Source: Bacteroidia bacterium (GTDB lineage: Bacteria > Bacteroidota > Bacteroidia > AKYH767-A > OLB10). From it: a stretch of DNA of 6,933 bases. Position 1 is the first letter of the stretch; each line of letters starts with the position of its first letter. A program made the translations under genes and the position numbers. The notes beneath the pieces were generated by a model. It was not told where the DNA came from and did not search any database. It worked only from the letters and a program-made list of their open reading frames with translations. Shown here piece by piece: positions 1 to 3,565 of the stretch. The DNA lies in assembly GCA_025450095.1 (NCBI GenBank), contig JANWID010000228.1:1-6933 (forward strand), read 5' to 3'.

Positions 1-146
1 GTATCCTCCTTAGCCGTTTTCAAAACACTCAATAGCGAATCAATGGTTCGACTACGCTCACCAGAACTTTTGCTTTGATTTTGTGCTGTGCATATTTGGA
101 AACATGCTGCTGTAAAAAAGACTGTTGCCCAAACTATTGTTCGCAT
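1..146 (-). CDS. N-terminus of an exported/membrane protein, possibly TPR sensor kinase (partial)
   Basis: The reverse strand has an open frame from an ATG at 146-144 to the window edge, 48 codons. It begins MRTIVWATVF and continues with a hydrophobic stretch to about residue 18, then a C-T-A-Q segment, which reads as a Sec signal peptide cleaved near residue 21. The next part is polar and ends in DSLLSVLKTAKED. From memory, a D-SLL-VLKTAKED segment just after the signal peptide is common at the start of Bacteroidota tetratricopeptide-repeat sensor histidine kinases and related TPR signalling proteins. That assignment is inference, because no TPR or kinase domain lies in the window. No in-frame ATG was found in about 25 codons upstream, and the signal peptide starts at this ATG. 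The gene is divergent from the lanthipeptide genes. It could regulate them or be an unrelated neighbour. Confidence 0.6.
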   Translation of the reverse strand, partial: MRTIVWATVFFTAACFQICTAQNQSKSSGERSRTIDSLLSVLKTAKED

Positions 147-163
147 GGGATCCTGGATTTCTT

Positions 164-193
164 CAAAGGTGCAATTAAAATTTAAGCTACAAA
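164..193 (-). promoter_or_regulatory. Candidate Bacteroidota-type promoter for the divergent gene
   Basis: On the reverse strand TTTG (193-190) is followed after 18 nt by CACCTTTG (171-164). This matches the Bacteroidota sigma-factor pattern TTTG-N19-TAnnTTTG except for one base of the -7 box. It lies about 18 nt before the start codon at 146, so the 5' leader would be very short. Pattern match only. Confidence 0.4.
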
Positions 194-277
194 GTAAACA
201 TCTTCCTTTATTCTTCCGCACCCCTTGAACATGGTGTTTTATAATACTCGCATCAACAAAACCCCCGATTTATGGCA

Positions 278-308
278 TTGCCTTTCTTTATTATTCGCTC
301 CACCTTTA
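278..308 (+). promoter_or_regulatory. Candidate promoter of precursor gene A1
   Basis: TTG (278-280), 20 nt, then CACCTTTA (301-308) is a degenerate form of the Bacteroidota -33/-7 pattern. Four nt later begins GTTCAAATAAACAATAATTA (313-332), which is repeated exactly at 759-778 before A2. There an equivalent TTG-N20-GACTTTTG element lies at the same 4-nt distance. The matching geometry is the main reason for calling both. Transcription would start near 313-316 and give a leader of about 80 nt. Confidence 0.4.
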
Positions 309-312
309 CCCC

Positions 313-332
313 GTTCAAATAAACAATAATTA
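313..332 (+). repeat. 5'-leader block shared by A1 and A2 (copy 1; copy 2 at 759-778)
   Basis: The 20-nt block GTTCAAATAAACAATAATTA is identical at 313-332 and 759-778, each about 60 nt upstream of a precursor start codon. In A2 it runs on into GTTCTAA. A similar ATAATTAATTCTAA occurs before A5, near 1977-1990. It probably marks the transcript 5' end or a common regulatory leader. Confidence 0.7.
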
Positions 333-335
333 TCG

Positions 336-374
336 CGATCCCGATCCCGATGGCTATCGGGACTATGGGGATCG
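336..374 (+). repeat. Nested inverted repeat in the 5' leader of A1
   Basis: An inner stem TCCCGAT/ATCGGGA (345-351 with 356-362, loop GGCT) sits inside an outer stem CGATCCC/GGGATCG (336-342 with 368-374). The inner part is the CCCGAT...ATCGGG palindrome that recurs in this window at 795-812 and, in varied form, at 1096-1113. It ends 20 nt before the A1 start codon. It may only be a dispersed palindromic repeat, or it may affect mRNA stability or translation. Confidence 0.6.
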
Positions 375-393
375 TGACTTAAACAAAAACAAA

Positions 394-591
394 ATGAAAA
401 AACAAATCAAGAAGCTAAACTTAAACAAGAAGACAATTTCAAACCTCGGCTTACCCGAAATGACTGAAATCGTTGGCGGGGCTCCTTCCTTCAGGTGTTT
501 CTCCGACTTCCGTTGCACCCAAGGATGCGGCACTAATAATTGTGGGGCTACTCAACATGGGCATACCTGTAATGGTGGTAACAACTGCTGA
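394..591 (+). CDS. lanA: Class I lanthipeptide precursor A1
   Basis: This 65-residue ribosomal precursor has a lysine-rich leader (residues 1-29) with the class I recognition-type segment LNLNKKTISNL. The leader ends in EMTEIVGG, a typical double-glycine site: Ile at -4, Met at -7, Glu at -8 and Leu at -12. The predicted core is 36 residues with six Cys (core 6, 12, 16, 21, 30, 36) and six Ser/Thr (3, 8, 13, 18, 24, 29), so up to six rings are possible in principle. The core ends in HGHTCNGGNNC, closely like A5. The ATG follows an A-rich stretch (aaacaaaaacaaa), usual for Bacteroidota, with no Shine-Dalgarno site. The downstream LanB, LanC and LanT genes support the call. Ring pattern and activity cannot be read from sequence. 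Confidence 0.92.
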   Translation: MKKQIKKLNLNKKTISNLGLPEMTEIVGGAPSFRCFSDFRCTQGCGTNNCGATQHGHTCNGGNNC

Positions 592-597
592 TTAGCT

Positions 598-644
598 TGC
601 CCTGAGCGCCTGCCCTGAGCAAAGTCGAAGGGTAGTCGAAGGGT
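598..644 (+). repeat. Short direct repeats after A1
   Basis: TGCCCTGAGC occurs at 598-607 and 611-620. It is followed by a perfect tandem duplication of the 11-mer AGTCGAAGGGT (623-633 and 634-644). The mix of CCCTGAGC and GTCGAAGGG resembles a dispersed intergenic repeat seen in many bacterial genomes. It shows no coding potential. Confidence 0.75.
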
Positions 645-648
645 GACA

Positions 649-687
649 AGTTTACCCTGAGCCCTACAACTGGGCTCAGGGTAAACT
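649..687 (+). terminator. Stem-loop after A1 (terminator or attenuator)
   Basis: A perfect 16-bp inverted repeat, AGTTTACCCTGAGCCC (649-664) with its complement at 672-687, has a 7-nt loop TACAACT. It starts 58 nt past the A1 stop. The 3' side is followed by CGTTTAAGG, not a clear T-run, so it may be a 3'-end stabiliser or partial terminator as well as an intrinsic terminator. Confidence 0.65.
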
Positions 688-723
688 CGTTTAAGGGTGA
701 TAATCTTTACCCACAAATGTGGA

Positions 724-754
724 TTGATTGGTCTTTGCTGTCAATGGACTTTTG
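724..754 (+). promoter_or_regulatory. Candidate promoter of precursor gene A2
   Basis: TTG (724-726), 20 nt, then GACTTTTG (747-754) matches the Bacteroidota TAnnTTTG box except at the first base. A second TTG at 728-730 gives a 16-nt spacer. The GTTCAAAT block begins 4 nt later, exactly as before A1. A separate promoter here would let A2 be transcribed independently of the A1 hairpin. Confidence 0.45.
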
Positions 755-794
755 TGTCGTTCAAATAAACAATAATTAGTTCTAAACATACCGA

Positions 795-812
795 TCCCGA
801 TAGCTATCGGGA
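795..812 (+). repeat. Perfect palindrome in the 5' leader of A2
   Basis: TCCCGATAGCTATCGGGA is its own reverse complement. It is the cleanest copy of the CCCGAT/ATCGGG element in the window and lies 24 nt before the A2 start, just upstream of the A-rich initiation region. Confidence 0.8.
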
Positions 813-836
813 CTGGGACTAAAAAACAAAAACAAT

Positions 837-1013
837 ATGAAAAAGCAAATCATCCCGAAAAAATCGGGACTAAACCTCAACAAGAAGACGATTTCAAATC
901 TGGATGCATCTGAAATGCTTCAGAAAATTGGTGGTGTAAAATCTGCTCAGGCCACGAACTGCTGTTGGACTGCTCACGGGCATACTTGTGCACCGAATTG
1001 CGGTTCGTTTTAA
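837..1013 (+). CDS. lanA: Class I lanthipeptide precursor A2
   Basis: This 58-residue peptide opens MKKQIIPKKSGLNLNKKTIS, then NLDASEMLQKIGG, giving a 33-residue leader. The predicted core of 25 residues starts VKSAQATNCC and ends HTCAPNCGSF. It has four Cys (core 9, 10, 18, 22) and five Ser/Thr (3, 7, 12, 17, 24), so up to four rings. Compared with A1 the leader carries extra residues from a palindromic repeat (852-871). The -4 position before Gly-Gly is Lys, where C39 leaders normally have a hydrophobic residue, so processing may differ from A1 and A5. The ATG follows aaaaaacaaaaacaat, the same context as A3. A3 is a near-identical duplicate. It is too short for many gene callers, but the leader and neighbours make the call firm. 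Confidence 0.9.
   Translation: MKKQIIPKKSGLNLNKKTISNLDASEMLQKIGGVKSAQATNCCWTAHGHTCAPNCGSF
852..871 (+). repeat. Palindromic element inside the A2 leader-coding sequence
   Basis: ATCCCGAAAAAATCGGGACT contains the 6-bp inverted repeat TCCCGA/TCGGGA around a 5-nt A loop. It encodes the IPKKSG part of the leader. A1 lacks it: there ATC-AAG-AAG-CTA replaces ATC-ATC-CCG-AAA-AAA-TCG-GGA-CTA, a difference of 12 nt (four codons). An identical copy lies in A5 (2040-2059) and a one-base variant in A3 (1147-1166). It resembles the intergenic CCCGAT/ATCGGG palindromes. Confidence 0.75.
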
Positions 1014-1023
1014 TCCTATCCTT

Positions 1024-1070
1024 TAACCCCTGAAATGTTCCTAACGAGTATTTGAACCCTTTAGGGGTTA
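1024..1070 (+). terminator. Stem-loop after A2 with alternative pairing
   Basis: TAACCCCTGAA (1024-1034) pairs with TTTAGGGGTTA (1060-1070) as an 11-bp stem with one G-U pair. The same 3' arm can instead fold with the closer AACCC at 1055-1059. It begins 10 nt after the A2 stop. AATAATCTAAA follows, with no strong T-run. The element is duplicated after A3. Confidence 0.6.
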
Positions 1071-1095
1071 ATAATCTAAAATAAATCTTTACACA

Positions 1096-1113
1096 TCCTG
1101 ACGTTCGTCGGGA
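1096..1113 (+). repeat. Variant palindrome in the 5' leader of A3
   Basis: TCCTGAC/GTCGGGA forms a 7-bp stem with one T-G pair and loop GTTC. It occupies the same place relative to A3 as the palindrome at 795-812 does to A2, but lies outside the closely conserved duplication unit and has a different loop. Confidence 0.6.
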
Positions 1114-1131
1114 CTAAAAAACAAAAACAAT

Positions 1132-1308
1132 ATGAAAAAGAAAATCATCCCGAAAAAAACGGGACTAAACATCAACAAGAGAACGATTTCAAATCTGGAT
1201 GCATCTGAAATGCTTCAGAAAATTGGTGGTGTAAAATCTGCTCAGGCCACGAACTGTTGTTGGACTGCTCACGGACACACTTGCTCACCGAATTGCGGTT
1301 CGTTTTAA
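1132..1308 (+). CDS. lanA: Class I lanthipeptide precursor A3 (duplicate of A2)
   Basis: This is a 58-residue peptide differing from A2 at only five positions: Q4K, S10T, L14I, K17R and A52S. The first four are in the leader and are conservative. The fifth is in the core and changes HTCAPNC to HTCSPNC, adding a sixth potentially dehydratable residue with the Cys count unchanged at four. The Gly-Gly site is at 32-33, with Lys at -4 as in A2. The leader contains the palindromic element (1147-1166), with one arm mutated so that Ser becomes Thr. The start follows the same A-rich 22-nt sequence as A2. It very likely gives a close variant of the A2 product, possibly one of a set of congeners. Confidence 0.9.
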   Translation: MKKKIIPKKTGLNINKRTISNLDASEMLQKIGGVKSAQATNCCWTAHGHTCSPNCGSF

Positions 1309-1318
1309 TTCAATCCTA

Positions 1319-1362
1319 TAACCCCTGAAGGTTCCTAACGTTTTTGAACCCTTTAGGGGTTA
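1319..1362 (+). terminator. Stem-loop after A3 (duplicate of the one after A2)
   Basis: TAACCCCTGAA (1319-1329) pairs with TTTAGGGGTTA (1352-1362). The proximal alternative AACCC (1347-1351) with GGGTT (1357-1361) is also kept. The loop is 3 nt shorter than in the A2 copy, but both pairing options are preserved. Confidence 0.6.
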
Positions 1363-1408
1363 ATAATCTAAAATAAATCTCTACGACAATTATAAAAACA
1401 AATAAAAT

Positions 1409-1570
1409 ATGAAAAAGCAAATCAAAAAACTGAACATCAAAAAGAGGACGATTTTAAACCTGGAAGCATCTGAAATGAGTAAGCTTGTGGGAGGTGGTAC
1501 CAATGGCAACAATTGCAACACAACCCACGGTGGTGGTCCTCCTTTTACCAAGAGATGCAATTCATTTTAA
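1409..1570 (+). CDS. lanA: Divergent class I lanthipeptide precursor A4
   Basis: This 53-residue peptide has a leader of 29 residues, with LNIKKRTILNL in place of LNLNKKTISNL. It ends EMSKLVGG with Leu at -4, Met at -7 and Leu at -12, a good C39 double-glycine site. A third Gly follows, so the exact cut could shift by one residue. The 24-residue core GTNGNNCNTTHGGGPPFTKR, then CNSF, has only two Cys (core 7 and 20) and five Ser/Thr. It lacks the GHTC motif of the other four and contains a Pro-Pro. It therefore allows at most two rings. It shares the C-terminal Ser-Phe and the leader frame with A2 and A3. It could be a distinct product or a decaying copy. The ATG follows aaaaacaaataaaat. Confidence 0.82.
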   Translation: MKKQIKKLNIKKRTILNLEASEMSKLVGGGTNGNNCNTTHGGGPPFTKRCNSF

Positions 1571-1620
1571 TTTAATTCAATACTGGGGAGCCCAGGTTAA
1601 ACGAGCCTCTTTCAATAAAT

Positions 1621-1663
1621 GGAGATAGGAGATAGTAAAGCAGAATTACTATCTCCTATCTCC
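1621..1663 (+). terminator. Strong stem-loop after A4
   Basis: A perfect 18-bp stem, GGAGATAGGAGATAGTAA (1621-1638) with 1646-1663, has a 7-nt loop AGCAGAA. It begins 50 nt past the A4 stop and is followed by TTTC. It is the longest perfect inverted repeat in the window and probably ends the A1-A4 part of the array. Confidence 0.7.
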
Positions 1664-2024
1664 TTTCAACAGAAGGTATAAATACTGGGATTAATTTTCT
1701 GCAATTTCAATCGACAGGAAACTTGCAGACGGAGAAACTGATTGTAACGAAATAAGCCGGTTTTTAGGTATTTTAATTCAAATGTAAAAGCTATTGAATT
1801 TATATATACTTTAACACTAGGATTTGATTTCCTCTATGTAAGTTTTTCACATGAATCCCAGAGGCAACCCGACCCAACGGAAAGCATACTACCGCCTCAC
1901 CAGTTGATTTATTTCTGGCGCTAGAACGAAAAGATGAAGTGCATTACCATATTTCATTGGTGAATTTATTTGTACTATAATTAATTCTAACACTCTATCT
2001 GCCAGGGACTTAAGCAAATTCGAA
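1664..2024 (+). other. Non-coding gap between A4 and A5
   Basis: These 361 nt are AT-rich. I see no leader motif, RNA gene or transposase remnant. The longest small frame starting with ATG that I noticed (1851-1907, 18 residues) has no precursor features. The last part holds the likely A5 promoter and 5' leader: TTTATTTG at 1965-1972 is a weak -7 box, and ATAATTAATTCTAA near 1977-1990 resembles the leader of A2. Confidence 0.6.
1965..1972 (+). promoter_or_regulatory. Weak candidate -7 box for A5
   Basis: TTTATTTG matches TAnnTTTG except at the second base. It is 52 nt before the A5 start. No convincing TTG/TTTG lies at the expected upstream distance, so this is tentative. The long gap and the hairpin at 1621-1663 make a separate A5 promoter likely. 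Confidence 0.28.
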
Positions 2025-2213
2025 ATGAAAAGGCAATTCATCCCGAAAAAATCGGGACTAAACCTCAATAAGCAGACAATCTCAAACCTGGGTACGCCCG
2101 AAATGAATGAAATAGTTGGCGGACAACATACCTATACGTGTCAAATGACTGACCGTTGTACCCACCAATGTGCCACCCAACAGGGTCATACCTGCAATGG
2201 TAACAACTGTTGA
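2025..2213 (+). CDS. lanA: Class I lanthipeptide precursor A5
   Basis: This is a 62-residue peptide. Its 33-residue leader begins MKRQFIPKKSGLNLNKQTIS and ends GTPEMNEIVGG, with a canonical double-glycine site (Ile -4, Met -7, Glu -8, Leu -12). The 29-residue core has five Cys (6, 12, 16, 24, 29) and six Thr (3, 5, 9, 13, 18, 23) and no Ser, so all rings would be methyllanthionine. Cys 6, 12 and 16 and Thr 13 align with A1, and both end in GHTCN-(G)-GNNC; A1 has an extra block with one more Cys. The front of the leader matches A2 at the DNA level (palindromic element at 2040-2059), while the end matches A1, so the gene looks mosaic. It is separated from lanC by the hairpin at 2271-2303. Confidence 0.92.
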   Translation: MKRQFIPKKSGLNLNKQTISNLGTPEMNEIVGGQHTYTCQMTDRCTHQCATQQGHTCNGNNC

Positions 2214-2270
2214 ATAGTTTCATACGCTTGCGAGTATAGGTCCCTCCGTTTGGAGGAATTCATGAACAAT

Positions 2271-2303
2271 AACCTCGAAGAAGTTTGAAACTTCTTCGAG
2301 GTT
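2271..2303 (+). terminator. Hairpin between precursors and lanC, likely attenuator
   Basis: AACCTCGAAGAAGTTT (2271-2286) and its exact reverse complement (2288-2303) are separated by one base, giving about a 14-bp stem with a 5-nt loop. TAATTTC follows. A smaller hairpin, CCTCC/GGAGG (2243-2247 with 2252-2256), precedes it. No promoter is evident between the hairpin and the lanC ATG at 2321, so partial read-through would keep enzymes below precursor levels, as is common in lanthipeptide operons. Confidence 0.65.
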
Positions 2304-2320
2304 TAATTTCATTAAAAACG

Positions 2321-3565
2321 ATGAATGTTTTAGCCGATACAAAAACGACAACTGCTGAAGTGAAGCATTCACTCATCATGCAGATTGAAACAATTGCGGA
2401 ACAAATTCTAGAAAAGAAAAGTGAAGTAACGCAAATTGGTCTTCTTGGAGGAAAGGCCGGTATCACATTACTGTTTGCGTATCTCTCGAAAGCATTTCCT
2501 GAAAAGAACTATTTGCAGGTAACCCTTGATTACCTCGACGAATTGAGTGATTCATTATCGAATGAAGAATTGAACTACAACATGTCGGCAGGGGTGACTG
2601 GAATTGCATTTGTATTTCAGCATTTGCGAAATCTCGGAATCCTGGATAACGAAGATGATTTGAATCTTTCTGAACTTGATGAATTTATTGCGCAAGGAGT
2701 TGAACAGGATTTCAGAACTGCCAATTGGGACCCCCTGCATGGAATGACAGGTCTTGGCATTTATTTTCTCGAACGCAATAAAGAAACCGGGGATAAAAAA
2801 TACCTCGAAACCATTGTTGACCATTTGGCAGCGATGAGAATAGTTGTTGGTACGCACAAAGTATGGATTACCCGTGGCTTTGGAAAATACAGTAATGATA
2901 ATTACAACTTCGGCATGGCGCATGGAATGCCGGGGATTCTCTCCTTTCTTGCACAGGTGCATGAGAGAGGAATCCGGCAAACAGAAATTGTAGAAATCAT
3001 CTCGTCATCACTGTCGTATTTGCTTCAACACGAGTACACTGATAATGTGTATTGTTTTCCACTTTCCATTGATGTAGAACCAAAAAAGGAAACTGAAAAG
3101 CCAAATTCACGGCTTGCCTGGTGCTACGGAGATTTGTGTGTGGCAATTGCACTGATTCATTGCGGTAGTGCTTTAGGTAATGAAGAATGGAAGAACAAGG
3201 GAATTGAAGTTGCTTTAAAAACCACGCGCCGCACATTTGAAAATTCAGGATGCATCGATGCACCGTTCTGTCACGGATCAGTAGGGCTGGTTCATTTGTA
3301 TCACCGTCTCTACAATCTGACAAAGAATGAAACATTTAAAATCACTTCTGAGAAATGGCTCGATATCACATACAAGGAATATTATAAACCAGGAGAAGGA
3401 GCGGGTGGATATTATTTTCGCTCATTTAATGAAGAACAAAATATTTATGAATTCATTCCCCAATATTCCTTGCTCGAAGGCAGTGCAGGTATAGCGCTTG
3501 TTTACCTATCACTCCTGAATGATATCACACCTGATTGGGATAAAACATTTCTTACGAATGTCTAA
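2321..3565 (+). CDS. lanC: Lanthionine synthetase C family cyclase (LanC)
   Basis: This 414-residue protein is the usual length for a class I LanC and acts in the cytoplasm. It catalyses stereoselective addition of Cys thiols to dehydroalanine and dehydrobutyrine in the precursor cores. The zinc ligands are all present: Cys268 in WCYG and Cys317-His318 in FCHG. Other catalytic-type residues also fit NisC by motif and spacing: Asp137 in WDPLHG, His201 in AHGMPG, Arg264 four residues before Cys268, and Tyr269. The repeated Gly-rich helices of the LanC barrel are visible (LLGGKAGI, LHGMTGLGIY, AHGMPGIL, CHGSVGL, EGSAGIAL). I chose the ATG at 2321. An in-frame TTG at 2285 lies in the loop of the preceding hairpin and is unlikely. 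Its last 8 nt overlap lanB, indicating translational coupling. Confidence 0.95.
   Translation: MNVLADTKTTTAEVKHSLIMQIETIAEQILEKKSEVTQIGLLGGKAGITLLFAYLSKAFPEKNYLQVTLDYLDELSDSLSNEELNYNMSAGVTGIAFVFQHLRNLGILDNEDDLNLSELDEFIAQGVEQDFRTANWDPLHGMTGLGIYFLERNKETGDKKYLETIVDHLAAMRIVVGTHKVWITRGFGKYSNDNYNFGMAHGMPGILSFLAQVHERGIRQTEIVEIISSSLSYLLQHEYTDNVYCFPLSIDVEPKKETEKPNSRLAWCYGDLCVAIALIHCGSALGNEEWKNKGIEVALKTTRRTFENSGCIDAPFCHGSVGLVHLYHRLYNLTKNETFKITSEKWLDITYKEYYKPGEGAGGYYFRSFNEEQNIYEFIPQYSLLEGSAGIALVYLSLLNDITPDWDKTFLTNV

Larger units (their letters stand above)
815..1088 (+). repeat. Tandem duplication unit 1 (A2 with its leader and hairpin); unit 2 at 1110-1380
   Basis: The segment from GGGACTAAAAAACAAAAACA, through A2 and the AACCCCT/AGGGGTT hairpin, to AATAATCTAAAATAAATCT is repeated at 1110-1380 around A3, with few substitutions and small indels outside the genes. 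The copies are 274 and 271 nt long. This is a head-to-tail duplication of a whole precursor expression unit. Confidence 0.85.

Noticed and set aside
231..329. Small + frame of 32 codons starting MVFYNTRINK
   Set aside because: It covers the candidate A1 promoter, lacks any leader motif and has no recognisable homology.
717..779. Small + frame starting MWIDWSLLSM between A1 and A2
   Set aside because: It overlaps the shared promoter and 5'-leader block and has no precursor features.
336..1113. CRISPR-like reading of the repeated CCCGAT/ATCGGG elements
   Set aside because: Copies are irregularly spaced, vary in loop, and are linked to precursor genes instead of unique spacers; they are palindromic repeats.
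1851..1907. Small + frame of 18 residues (MNPRGNPTQRKAYYRLTS)
   Set aside because: It has no lanthipeptide leader, no Cys and no supporting context; likely chance in the A4-A5 gap.
2285..2320. TTG start giving a 426-residue LanC
   Set aside because: The TTG lies in the loop of a near-perfect hairpin and the added 12 residues are just the hairpin arm translated. The ATG at 2321 gives the normal LanC length with an A-rich upstream context.
3519..3557. ATG at 3519 as the lanB start
   Set aside because: It would overlap lanC by 47 nt. The ATG at 3558 overlaps by 8 nt, a common coupled arrangement, and the conserved LanB N-terminus starts after it.
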